A DNA stretch of 64,000 nt, taken from positions 8,251,308 to 8,315,307 of the forward strand of contig NC_091866.1 in NCBI RefSeq assembly GCF_019399895.1, given 5' to 3'. This DNA is from Cardiocondyla obscurior. Its lineage: Eukaryota > Arthropoda > Insecta > Hymenoptera > Formicidae. Numbering within the stretch: position 1 is the stretch's first letter; each line of letters begins with the position of its first letter. A program made the position numbers and the translations under genes. Below, piece by piece: positions 49,291 to 60,300 of this stretch. The notes under the pieces are model-generated. The model was not told the DNA's origin, did no database searches, and saw only the letters and a list, made by a program, of their open reading frames with translations.

Positions 49291-49510
49291 CGCGCTCGAT
49301 CTTCGAGTTCGCCGGCTGCTGGGTCCGCCGGCCGCCGGCCGCCGGCCGCCGCGCACCGCGTGCCGTGAGCACGTGTATTTTCATTGGACAGCGGCCATCA
49401 TGCTGCAACTCCACGTGGCGCGGGACGCGCGGGCGGCGGGCGCGAGACCCGGCTGGCCCGGTCGACTCAGCAGTCGAACGCGCTTGGCATAGGTGAAAAC
49501 GCGCGGTTTT
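49291..49510. promoter_or_regulatory. Isolated CpG-rich island with E-boxes, candidate promoter
   Basis: A 220-base GC-rich block standing alone between AT-rich deserts. It holds a CCGCCGG-type tandem run (49325-49353), two perfect CACGTG E-boxes at 49370-49375 and 49412-49417, and an inverted CCAAT (ATTGG) at 49383-49387. The short ATG frame at 49399 gives about 30 codons and no known product. Spacing and density of sites fit a compact promoter or enhancer; orientation is unknown. Confidence 0.35.
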
Positions 49511-49653
49511 AATAGTACGCGGCGAAAAGCATATAGATATTTAACGTTTCTAGCGCGTTATTAATCTGCAGTAATAATTATCTATTACCTAGATATTTAT
49601 TTCGAGCGTTACATTTCTCAATTTCTCACTCGGGTTACTTGAGGAAATTTAGT

Positions 49654-49749
49654 AAGTGCTTAAAATTTAGCACGGCTTAAAAAGCACGATAGATAATTGA
49701 GTTTTATTTTTAAGCACTTTGCTTAAATTTTATTTTGTTAAAATAAAAT
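49654..49749. repeat. Inverted repeat and adjacent hairpin
   Basis: AAGTGCTTAAAA (49654-49665) is complemented exactly at 49708-49719 across a 42-base loop. A second stem, ATTTTATTTT with AAAATAAAAT, follows at 49727-49749 with a 3-base loop. This is AT-rich noncoding DNA. Confidence 0.7.
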
Positions 49750-49856
49750 CGTAATTGTGTTTAAATAGTTGATTTTGTGATTCTCAAAAGCCTATTATTT
49801 TAATTACGCGTTTAAGTAAAGTATGGAACTTTGATCAGAGATAATTTGTGCTGTTG

Positions 49857-49859
<3 letters not shown>

Positions 49860-49892
<33 letters not shown>
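49860..49892. repeat. Poly-A tract of 33 bases
   Basis: The longest homopolymer in the window, followed by A-rich GAAAA units. It could be the tail of an old retroposed sequence, but no body or target-site duplication is recognisable. Confidence 0.9.
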
Positions 49893-49894
<2 letters not shown>

Positions 49895-50250
49895 AAAGAA
49901 AAAGAAATCTCTGTTGCACGATCTTGATAATATTTATTAAGAAACACAACGAGTAGCCGTCACTTTTTATTTTTTATGGACGTCATTTGTATTGAAGCCC
50001 ACTTTGCGCGTGACAATCTGTCATACACATTTGAAGAAATTATAAGTTATTTCCAACAAGTTAATGTCTCGTGTCAAATTTTGCAGCGTAATTAGAATCA
50101 TGAGCCCTCGCAAGAATAGAACCTCGCTATTATTTGGATTATTTTAGTTTCGTCTCGATCTCTCAGTGAGTCGGGTTAAATAAGCCGCGAATGCAAAATA
50201 AGAGCCGTCTAAAAACGAGTATCTATTTTCTTCTCATCGCGACGAAGACG

Positions 50251-53200
50251 GCACAGTGGCATGGCAATAGCGTTGATGCACATAGACAATCAAAATATAC
50301 ATATATACGAAGGCGCGTGCTTCGTCGTTGAAATCGGTTTAACGTTTACCACTATTAACATCGTTTCGAACAATGCAATGACGGAAAAGGCAGTCAAGAA
50401 CGTCAAGATAAAGGGGTCAGGGCGCGACAAGAAAGAAAGTCGACGGCAGAGGGAGGAAAGAGAAAGAGATGGAGGTGAAAGCGGAGGTGAGGGAGATTGA
50501 AACGAGGTTACTAATTCTCGAATAATGAAGGGATGAATCGCCGACCCCTCGCACACTTTACGAAAGGGACCGCCGGGGGAGGAGAGCTCGCGCGTCGCGC
50601 ATTGTTGGCGCTTTATTTTCTTCCTCGACCGCATGTTACGCATTATTAGCGGAAACAATGTCACCGGAACAAATAATCTTTTCCGCATCTCTCTCTCTCT
50701 CTTTCTCTCTCTCCTTTTTCTCTCCTTATTTGTCACTAAGAGATCAAACTTGTAAATTGCACGTCTTAATTTTCTAAACAATAAACGGATTATTAAATTT
50801 TTTTTCCTAACAGCCAGCGACTTTTTGTTGAAAAAGAAATAAGTAGAAAAACGCAGGACCGAAACTTACAGTAACGAAATTTGAATATCCTAATGGCATT
50901 AATGCGATTTCGCAAAAGTGCGCGTTTGGAGGCGACGAAAACACTCCGCGACGTTATCGGGGAGGATGGACGTTCAAATAAACGACCTGCTCCTTCCTCA
51001 GAACAAGTGGGTTCCGCAAGGTAGTGTTTGCACGTCATTTTATTCTTCTTTTATCCCAACAGCGGACTCTCGTTCTTTCTCTCGCGGTACCCACTTATAT
51101 TGTTATGTAATTTATCTTTGCCACCCCCGGCGCGAAGGAATGCGCGCTCCTCGAGGTATTAACGGCACCGGAGGGGTGTCCTTACTTTTCACTCTCGCTA
51201 ATTTCGCGCCGCGAGGAGGCGACCCCGACCGGGTTTTACTGGGCGACGCACAATTTCGCACTTTCCCATTTGACAAACGTGCCGGCTTATTCGAAACTTT
51301 GGCATCTCCCCCCGCGAAAGTTCGCGTTCGCGAGAGGAAAAGGGACGGAGAGGTGAGAACGGGCGCGCGACGCGAAGCCGCGTATCGATACTCCCCCGAT
51401 GGTAGAGATTAATTGAAATCGCGGCTGGAATCGCGCAAGCCGCAGCTGAAAAAACCAATCCATTAGGAATTGAGCGTTTCCCCTGTTGCACGCTCGTCAT
51501 TTATTTAGAAGTGTTTGAGGTAAACAGAATTCGTTAAGAATATCAGTCGCGTCTCTATATTTTTACTTTATTAATATTTTCCATTTACAGAAACATCACT
51601 TTCTGATCGTTTAACGAGTTTTTCAGGGATCGCGCACGTTTGAGAGAAGGTGTTTTCTTTTAAACGCTTATCTTTTCTAAAGTGGAATAATTATATAAAG
51701 ACAATGGTTGGGAAAAGCAACTTATTCCTGAAGTGGAATAAGGAGATTTTCAAGGCGGCATACGCAATAACTGCGTTTCCATATTCATAAAGGCTAAGAG
51801 GTGCTTACACACGTAAAAAGGTTAAAAACACGCTTAATACCGCTACTTATACTGTCTCCTTCGTACCACGAAGAAACCATATTTAAGAACCGAAGCCGTA
51901 CTTTTATCCACTGACGCGCACACCTCACGTCGACTTCGCATAAACGGTGGATGATTTCACGTTGAAAGCAAACCGCTGTCAGGCACGAGGCATAAAAAAA
52001 ATCTCATCCGACGTCATATCCATGACAGCTATACTACTTTTGCGCGCAAGATAACGACAGTCATTACATTATCAATTGTTAATTAATTTTTTCCACCTGC
52101 TGCACATAAAAAAAAAGAAAAAAAAAATTATACTTAGAAATGCACCGATAAAGAATTGATTTTAAATATTTCAAAATAGATTCTTTATTTATTGGAATAT
52201 CGTTCAACTATTAGCGTTTCATTAAAAGGAAATTATTAGAGAAGCCATTAAGTGATAAATATAATTGAGTTTTTAGATCGAATAATTTGGACATTTAAAA
52301 TAAACCGAAGAATTCTCGGGATCGTCAATTTTATGAATTAGGTCATCGAAATGTACGTTCACGCTTGTTCAACGAAATTAATGTCGATTAAGAATTTAGA
52401 ACCGTATACATTTATCATTGTTAAATAAAATTTAAGGTAGATAAAGAGCAAAGATAAAGCTTTTCGTTAAGTCATCGGACTAATTCGATATCGCGGGGAC
52501 GCTGAATTTACTGCAATTATACACGTCGTTGCAACAACGTTACATAACGCACATTTGCAAAATAGACGGAAGTTAACCGTGCGTGGTGAGGCAAAGTGGC
52601 GCGACGGAATGGCCGCGCGAGTAAGAAGCTTTAGAACTTTGCGATTCAACCGCTGACTGCACCTTCGTTGTTGATTCTTCGAAGATGTGTGTGTGCTTGC
52701 ATATGCGTGTGGTTGTATGAATGTGTGTTTGCAGGCGCGCGAGTTATATGCGATACCAGAGAATCGAAGTGTTGAAACTCTTCTCGCTATCGTTTCCGCG
52801 CATTCTGCAAAGAGAGTCTCGAAAAAAGTCCTCGCATGCACGCGCGTATGTGAGAGCGCGCGCCTTTCGCTATAGCGTCTAGTTTCAGCTTCTTCGGGGA
52901 AGAAAAGAAGGTTCCGTCGAGACGCGGACTTCGAAATGCACAGTGCGTCTTTCGACAAGGTACGCGCACGAATAGATCCCGTACGAGAATATGCGAGCAT
53001 TCATCTTTTCTTTGCATCTCTTCTACGGCGGCCAGGCTTTTCGTTATCTCGCACGGAGAATAATATTAATCGGAGTACTAATTAGAAGTATTTGTATTGT
53101 AAAATCAGTCACGAGTTTTTTTTAAAGAATAAAAAATTACTATTTAGACTCTTTCTCGCTCTATCTAGTGTGTTCACGTTAGGCTCCGGTGCAACAGAAG

Positions 53201-53450
53201 TATTACAAAAGTATGCGAAGTGTAAATGAGATAAAAGACCGCGCGGAATATGAGTGACGCGATACGAATGCGTTTGCCCGCTAAAATATCATCCGTTAGA
53301 GTCACTCGATAATAAGCAGCTAGTGATATTCATCCGTTACTTAACTCCCCGCGTAGCCGTCAGCGTAACAAAGCTAACCCTATCCGCGCAAAGCAACCCT
53401 ATTCCCCTCGAGGATGCATCTTGCGACGTGCACCTGCGCTGAGGCTGCTA
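50251..53450. other. Intergenic or intronic stretch, no gene recognised
   Basis: Small purine and CT microsatellites at 50420-50500 and 50690-50730, CpG-rich DNA at 51120-51420, AT-rich DNA at 51480-52460, and a GT-rich run at 52685-52735. The frames at 50918-51412 and 52467-53000 (reverse) show no domain. Nothing assignable. Confidence 0.4.
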
Positions 53451-54510
53451 TGCACGCCGGTAGCCGGGGGTGAGGGGTAAAAGGGGAGAGTGAAGATAAA
53501 GCAGAGTGCAAGACGCGGATGAAGCGCGGCAGCGAGAGAGAGTGGCGAGCGACGAAGGGAAGAGGGCCACACCAGGCGAGGAAGGAAAGGCGGCGGCAGG
53601 ATAGACAAATAGAGCGAGAACGAGATAGGGAACGAGCGGACGCGCAAAAGGGAGACGGAGAACTAGGGATGATGTTAGGGCGAGAGGGGATCCGGAGAAA
53701 GATAGAGCTTCACGTAGCACTTTTCCTTGTATTACTTAGCCCAGGGTATAACCCACCGCGGCGTCGGTGGTGCCTATATCTCAGCCGAGGAAAACCACCC
53801 TCCATGTGCGCGTATCTCTCCCGCCGTCCTCCTCTCGCTCCCGCCCGTCCCGGCCTTCCGACTCTCCCCCCCTCCCCCTCCGCGCCACGTTCGCCCCGTT
53901 CCATCGCACTCTCAATCCACCTTCTGGCAGCTCACTCTCGTCCCCCGCACCCTCAAACCACCCCCTGCGCGCTCGTGCTCGCTCTCACCCTTCGCTCCCC
54001 GTTCCTCGCTTCGCTGTAGCACCGCAGTCCCCGACATACTCTGTTCTCTCTACTCGCCCTCTCTTCCCCCGTCCGATTCCACCCACCTAAGACCCCCCTG
54101 GCACCCTACTCATCCCACCCTTCTCTCTACTCTATACCCATGCTCTACCGTTTCCACCCCCGGCAGTCCCCCTCACCGTTGCTTCCATCCGGCGCTCCGA
54201 CTCAACCCAACGCCAACCACCCGCTGAAGGTGGGTGCGCCCTACTGGCGCCTGAATCATCCCGCCCGAGGCCGCATCGAGGGCGAGGAGATGGGACGGGG
54301 AGGACGGAAGGGAGCGCGGGTGGCTGACTGAGCTAGGGTTTTGGCGGTAGAATGGTAGTAGTGGCGGCTGCTGCTGCTGCTACTACTGCTGCTGCTGTCG
54401 GATGAGAGTTGGCGAGGGGGCGAGAGGGTGATTCGTCGGATGGTTGGGTTGGCAGGGAAACAGGAGCGCGCGGGGAACAGGCAGAGGACGAGAGAGAATT
54501 CGAGCGCAAG
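53451..54510. repeat. Strand-asymmetric island, purine then pyrimidine then purine
   Basis: The + strand is G/A-rich at 53460-53700, C/T-rich at 53800-54180 with CACCCTC and CCACC words, and G/A-rich again from 54280. The complementary halves could form a large imperfect hairpin. Long frames on both strands (for example 53519-54019) are Arg/Ser/Pro low complexity. A GCT trinucleotide run lies at 54367-54399. The + strand ends in a strong donor-like CAAG|GTACGT at 54511. Confidence 0.5.
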
Positions 54511-54518
54511 GTACGTAC

Positions 54519-54600
54519 CCGTGGGGTTGAAAGGGGGCGTCAAGCCACCGACGTCGTCCTCGCCGACGCTGTCGTCGTCATCATCGTCGGGGACCGAAGC
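54519..54600 (-). other. Candidate reverse-strand coding exon, unassigned
   Basis: On the reverse strand a good acceptor (TTTCTCCCTCGTCTGTAG) is followed by 82 bases open in one frame only, and then by a donor, ACGG|GTACGT. The 27 codons read ASVP, six Asp, SVGEDD, then VGGLTPPFNPT, an acidic stretch leading into a Pro-containing segment that looks like real protein linker. The Asp run comes from a GTC/ATC microsatellite, which weakens the argument. GGTACGTACC is self-complementary, so the same site is also a donor on the + strand. No neighbouring exon with matching phase 1 could be identified and no family is recognised. Confidence 0.2.
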
Positions 54601-57045
54601 CTACAGACGAGGGAGAAACGAGGTGTCAGGGGGGATATAAGGCTTCACTAATTATTTTTTGTCGGTCGCTCGACGGGGGGGAAGCGACTGCCGGCAATGA
54701 CTGAAATTAAATGAATGAGCACCCTGCCTGCGTCACGCGGGGAAAAGAAGGGGAGGGGAATGATACGGTGGATGATGGGGGAGCGGATAGCTTCTGGCGG
54801 GATTTTGCTAGGAGGGTGGAGTACAGGGGAGAAGGCCGACGTGGGAGCGGAGGGCGAGGGCGGGCGGTCGCGGACGAGGGAAAGGATTATGAATAGGCTG
54901 TTCATTTCTTTCTCAAGTGTGAAATTATTAAGGATGGCGCGCGCCCACGAGAGTCCCTGATTCCTTTTTCACCGTCGTGTATGTATCGCGTATCGCGAGC
55001 GTACCGCACGTGGGAATACTCTTGTTTCGTCGTTACAATCCGTGTATGCGCTTGCAACTGTCACGTTCGTGTTTATCATACATAACATTGCGCACGAGAG
55101 AAAAAAAAAAAAGAAAGCGAACCTAGATGTAAACGGAATTTTTCCTATTTCTTACTTATTTTATAAAGAACAATAGTGCTTTTAATAATTTTTTTTTTAA
55201 ATATATATATTAAATAATTTATTGCATACGATATTCAAGTGTAAACGCGATACTGTATATAAACTGTTTTATATAAAGGATTCATTTAAATGAACGATTT
55301 GGAATTAATTTAATATCTAAAGCGCATTCTGCGATATTTTATTTCAATATTTTTAGTGTCCAGAATTATATTTATATATTTCCGGCTATTTTTTAACGAT
55401 GATATCGATCGGTCGTTTCCTAGTAGATCCTAATGCCATAAGAAATAACTGAAAAAGAAAACGAATGAAGGGGATAGAAAACTCGGAATCGGAGTCGATG
55501 TTGCAATGTTGCGAGCTGGGAGTAACGAGAGTCTCAAGTGGGGAAACTTCTTCGCGTTCGTGTCGAGAAATGGATATTATACCAAGGATTAAAGAGGTCG
55601 CGCGTGGAAAGCGGGTGGCCGCGGTAAATGTTTTAAAGTGTGAATTTACTTCTTAGAAATTGTGAAATTCTTTTTTTTTTTTTTCTTTTCACTTTCTCCC
55701 GCTCGGAGTAAAATTTAAATAGCGCGGCTCTTCGAACTGACAAAGAATTCACATGACAATCCGATGTGGTGCACCTCGCGACCAAATTACACTTACAAAA
55801 GTAGAAATTGCGCCCCGACATTGTTTGTAAAATACAGAACGCGCTTAAAAAAAAAAAGGGATAAAAATTTGTGAAATTTATTTTGGTCAAATCGACTGCA
55901 AATTGATCAAAGAATACGCTCGCAATTTCGTATAATTCCCCGTGCAAAACGCAACGCCGGAATATAACCATTAAATAAATTAAAATTTGCATTTGCGTTT
56001 TAGCCAACAGTTCTACCCGTTGATCGCGTTTTTCGCGACTGAAAAAAATCAGCGATGCTGCAAATAACGTTAATCTATTCTAAAGCAATTAATTTCGCGC
56101 CCACGTGCACCGCCGCGCGCAGGCTCGTCGTTAAATCCCTCGCAGACGCACGTGTACACTATTCGCGGATTTGCGAATCCGAGAGGTAAGTTCCTCGCAG
56201 ACGGCGGGGAAATACGCGTAGTGAGAGATCGGCGCAAAGATGCATTTTGGCACAAGTACGGCTGCATTAAGCCAACATAAATACGCAGAATGAGGTGGCA
56301 AATGGTACAAGTCGTTTCATCCTTTCCCCGAGAGTATTTCAGCGATAGCCTTAAGCATCGAGCACGTGTACGCGGTTTCGGTACGGTGTAGAGTGGAGGA
56401 ACTGGGACGAGGGGTCGCGGCCGAGGGAATTAAAATCACCCCGCTTATTACTGACGTGCGGCTTTTCGACCGTAGCTGCGAGATCGACCGATATACGCGT
56501 ACGAGGGAGGAAAAAAAAAGAAGGAAAAGAGTATCCTGTTTATTGTCGTACGAGTACTTAATAATTTTAGAGGGGGCGGCCGGTCTCGCGTGTTCTGTAA
56601 AAATAAATGCCGCCAATTTGGTCCGTACCTCGCGAGGGTCAAATACTTTGTACGTGTGCATACAACGGCACGTTACATTTCTTTAAGCTTACCTTGTAAT
56701 ATATTCTATATTAAATTATAGTTACATCCTTTTTTAAGCAATGAAATAATAAAAGAAAATTTAAACACAAATCTTAGATTAAAAGAGCAATTATATATAA
56801 AACAATTGTAAATTTTAAATTTAAATATAGAATATTTCTCGTCAAATTGTTATGTAAAATATTAGTGATAGTAATTTTTGTTATTTAAAAAAATTTTTTT
56901 TTTTAATTCGTGTTTAATGCACGTGTTTGATTTCTTTGCTGCAAATAAACGTATTAATGCATGATTGATAAGCTCGAGCGAGAAATTATTTTACTTTGCG
57001 AAGACTAGAAAAATTATAGTGGCATATCTGAAAACAACATCGTAT
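54601..57045. other. Intergenic or intronic stretch, no gene recognised
   Basis: Purine-rich at 54720-54890, AT-rich at 55090-55440 and 56680-57000, with moderate GC between. Frames such as 54715-54960, 55633-56007 (reverse) and 56366-56686 have no domain. I see nothing assignable. Confidence 0.4.
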
Positions 57046-57420
57046 ACTCACCATCGAGGGCCAACTTTTTCGATAGGGTACTAGTTCTCTCCTCAAATCA
57101 CATTTTGCCTAGGTCAGCCGCGTCCTTGGTCTCGCTCGTTTTTTGCCGCGACATAACTTTCCACCTCGGAAAAACATCCTTTACGTAAGAATCGATATGT
57201 TCGCAATGGAGAACTGCAAACGGGAGCGAGGAAGAGACAGAAAGAGAGAGAGAGAGAGAGAGCGCGCTTTAGTGTGTGCACTAAGGAGTACCAGCGTTCG
57301 TTCCGGAGTTCCCTCGGCGATGCTTCTCGAGCGCCGGAAACATCCCTTATCCTTGAAACGCAGTACCGGGAGTCTTCCTGCCGTTCGACTGCACCCTCGA
57401 CCTCCATCTCTACCCCTTTA
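57046..57420 (-). other. Candidate reverse-strand 5' exon ending at a strong donor
   Basis: Reading the reverse strand leftward, CpG-rich DNA with a CT run (57240-57262) leads to a very good donor, CTCGATG|GTGAGTAT, whose GT is at 57051-57050. The last 57 bases before it are open in only one frame (AKCDLRRELVPYRKSWPSM), with an in-frame TAG just upstream at a weak CCTAG acceptor. It could therefore be a noncoding first exon or a short internal exon. No product is recognised. Confidence 0.2.
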
Positions 57421-58680
57421 AGTTTATCTCCGTCTCTCTCTTCTCATCCTTCGCTTTTCTCAGTCCTTTCCATCTTCCCTTTCTTCATCGGGGTCTCTTC
57501 TAACGTCTCTCGCTCGGAGGAAGACCGAGTAGATCGTCTCCGAGAGACGACCTACACGTCTTGTGACGTGCACGTAGAACGTGCTTTGCAGGATGCTTGA
57601 AGGTTGGCCCAGGGTAGAAAGCGTGGGCGGCGGAGGGCGAGAGACCGAAGCGGCGGTGAGAGAAGATGGGGGCGAGAGAACGACGTTGGTGGTACGACGT
57701 CGTAGCGGAGCCGGGCGAGGGTGTTTGTTCGGGACGATAGTGTAAGACGGTGACGTGCACATCCCTTGCCAGCCAGCCTGCCAGTCTGCCAGGCAGAGGA
57801 GAGTCTGCTTGCCTCTGCCTTCGCTACCACTGGAAATGGAGGGTGGTTTCAACCCTTAGGTCGAGCGCCGAGCTTCAGTGTGAGTGTGCTTGCGGGGGAA
57901 CCGGGGGATAAGAAGGGTGAGAAGGGGAGTAGTTTGAGGTGGCGAGGCCGAGAAGGAACGATGGTACGAGGACGAGGCGGGTGGGCGAGTGGGTGGTTGG
58001 TTGGTTGGTTGGTTGGGCGGAAAAGGCGGACTGCGGCGAGAGAGGGTGGCGGAAGGGTAACGAACAGAACGAAGGGGAGAAAGAGAGTAACGGACTCGCT
58101 CGCCAGCCTGTACGCCACGTAGTAGTAGCCAGGGGCCGAGGAGACTTTCGAGGTCGCTCGGCAGGGCCGCCTTAATTATCCCTCGCTGAAAACTTTCCCG
58201 CGTCCACCCCATCCCTCCCTCCTCTCTTCTCTTTGGCCGTTGGAGCTCCTTCGGGGTCGCTCGTCGTTCTTACGTTCCGCTGGCTTTGTTGTAACGCAAA
58301 AAGGTGTAGCGATCTCGTCATCGAGCTTGTCGGTCGATGACGAGAAAGACGGTCGCCTCCGTTCAAACGACCGTTGTCCCGTATGCTTGTAGAATGATTT
58401 TGCGGCAAACGACGATCTCGATAATGAACGGTGATTATGCGCCCGGATACGGGGATGGAGATTAATGCAGCGAGGCGCTTACGCGAGATGCTTCGTCGGT
58501 TGGTCCATTGTCGTAGTTTGGCTAAAACAGATAGCAACGAACTACCCCGCGCGAATACCACGGCCCCATTGTCGAGATAATGATAACGTTATGATGATAA
58601 AATTAACTTGCGTGTTTTCGCACGTGTTTACGGTGCCGCGTGAGTTCCGAGTAAACTGTTTTCGAAAATCGTAACAAAAT
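57421..58680. repeat. CT-rich then GA-rich island with GGTT microsatellite
   Basis: The + strand is C/T-rich at 57420-57510 and G/A-rich at 57600-58100. A run of GGTT units lies at 57994-58016. A donor-like CCGC|GTGAGTTCC at 58640 sits 73 bases before the acceptor at 58712, the size of a minimal insect intron, so this island could be the 5' exon of a short transcript that includes the exon at 58713. Frames across it are low complexity. Confidence 0.35.
57994..58016. repeat. GGTT tetranucleotide microsatellite
   Basis: About five GGTT units within a purine-rich island. Noncoding. Confidence 0.9.
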
Positions 58681-58712
58681 CTAGTTTGACTATTAGTTTG
58701 TCGTATTTACAG

Positions 58713-58775
58713 GAAGTACGTGTTGAAGAATTCTTTCCGGAAAACTGTGTCATGAAAAGTGAAGTTAGAGAAATC
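58713..58775 (+). other. Candidate 21-codon coding exon, possibly an alternative 3' exon of the NOL4-family gene
   Basis: Bounded by a pyrimidine-rich acceptor (TTTGTCGTATTTACAG) and a consensus donor, ATC|GTGAGTAAG, at 58776. The 63 bases are open in only one of three frames, phase 0 at both ends, giving EVRVEEFFPENC...KSEVREI. Phase 0 would join it to the internal donor at 40959 of the third NOL4 exon. The region before it also has a donor at 58640, so it may instead belong to a separate short transcript, in which case this frame would not be used. No family match is claimed. Confidence 0.3.
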
Positions 58776-59066
58776 GTGAGTAAGAATTAAATTTACTTGT
58801 AGGAAACAACCTACTCAATTTAGATGTAATATCACGGCAGTAATATTAAGAGAAAATATCTTTCTTTATTTCTAATATAATTTTCTAATATAAATTCAAA
58901 GATTTCAATTATTTCAATGATATTTAAGCTATAAATATTTTTTTTTTTTTTCTCTATAATACTTTCGATATTACTTACTATAAAATATTTTATTTATAGA
59001 AAATATTAATTGGTAACGTTAATAATAACAGGATCGGTTTCTAATTTTTATTTTTGCTTTAATCAG

Positions 59067-59111
59067 CTCAAAGTACGACGAAACAGCGCGAAACGATTTA
59101 GAAGAGACTGA
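59067..59111 (+). other. Candidate terminal coding segment after the 58713 exon
   Basis: A good acceptor (TTTTATTTTTGCTTTAATCAG) ends at 59066. In phase 0 the following bases read LKVRRNSAKRFRRD and then TGA at 59109-59111. Together with the exon at 58713-58775 across a 291-base intron, this would make a short basic C-terminus. Both introns have good borders, but the coding evidence is only the open frame. It could equally be 3'UTR of a noncoding transcript. Confidence 0.25.
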
Positions 59112-60300
59112 ATTGCGAAAGAGAGAAAACAAGAAGAACGAACAAAGAAAAGATCTCGATGTTGTACAATATTTCGCTGCGCGTTAACGAGAGCGTGCCG
59201 AAGAAATGTCCACCCGGAGTGAAGCACGACAGACCACGCTCGACGGCGTCGGTGTTACGTTTCCACGGTCGCAAAATTATTAATATCCCAAGTAATTGCC
59301 CCCGCTACTTCTATTCACGTTATTCCTTCCTCCTCTCACCCGAGCTTTCAAAGATTCCTGGAATTTCCAGGAAAGGACGCTTAACCTTCGGGACTTCGTG
59401 GAAAAGTTGCACCGCCGTCCGACCCCTCATTGCCGCCCGCTATAGAAAGAGCATAGATGGGTCGAGGGAGATGGGGAGATGCGACGACGATGAATTGAGA
59501 GAGGAGGTTAGGGAAAGCGTACAACCTTCCTTGGATTTTGGAATTTTACAGCGACGTCGTGCGTCCCTGAAGCCAGGCGAGAATGTTGGAAGGTACGATG
59601 TTGGCGACGAGGGCGGTAGAACGGAGTTGCGCTCGTAAGACTGAAATGAAAGAAGGAAGGAGACGGCGAAAGGAAGAGCAAGAAGGAAAAGAGAAAGAGA
59701 GAGGATAAGAGAAAGCGAGAGAAATAGAGAACCCTAGTGGAGCGAGAGGGCGGACCGGAGTTCTGGCGATGCTCTCTACGTTGGAGGGTGAGTTACCGAG
59801 GACTCGGGGACCCAACCCTCTTTTCTGGACTCACACCCTCGCTCATCTTTCGCTCACCCCCAACCACCTGCAACTCACCCTGTCTCCCCGCCCTTTCTCC
59901 GCGTCCCGTACACCCTTGTCGTACCTACTGCTGCCTTTCCTGCCTTCTACGGCACTCCGGCTCCTTCTCCAACGGCAAACACGGCACATTGCCCGGAGTG
60001 TTGCGTTGTTGCCTCGCCAGCCGTCCTTCCTCTCCCCTGCAAAGCCCTCTTCGGTCTCACCGACCGTCCTCCACGTTCAATTTTGTATAACTATCCGGCG
60101 TGCATTACGAAAGTTGCCGCGAAACTTTTCCTTCCCCCGCGTGAGACCACCCCCTTTCAGCTCCCCCCCCGCTGGCCAACTCGGAGTCGGTTCGATTAAC
60201 TCTCTTTCTCTCTTCGCGCGCCGCCCGCGCAAATGCAACTTATTGAGAATGTTTTTTGTCCTCACCGCGTCAGTACTAATACGCGTCGGTGTGCTGATCG
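59112..60300. other. Stretch containing a purine-then-pyrimidine island, no gene recognised
   Basis: 59160-59640 is of mixed composition with a 159-codon frame of no known domain. 59640-59760 is G/A-rich, and 59810-60200 is C/T-rich with CACCCTC-type words. TTGGAGGGTGAGTTACC near 59782 resembles a donor and also resembles a word at 48083. Confidence 0.4.

Larger units (their letters stand above)
49511..50250. other. AT-rich stretch with hairpins and a long poly-A
   Basis: Contains a 12-bp inverted repeat (AAGTGCTTAAAA at 49654-49665 with its complement at 49708-49719), a 10-bp hairpin at 49727-49749, and a 33-base poly-A. No gene is visible. Confidence 0.5.

Noticed and set aside
58713..59111. 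Faint likeness of the candidate C-terminus (FPE, then LK and RR) to the Arg-rich end of vertebrate NOL4
   Set aside because: Only a few residues agree at loose spacing, too little to count as homology, so it was not used to support the exon call.
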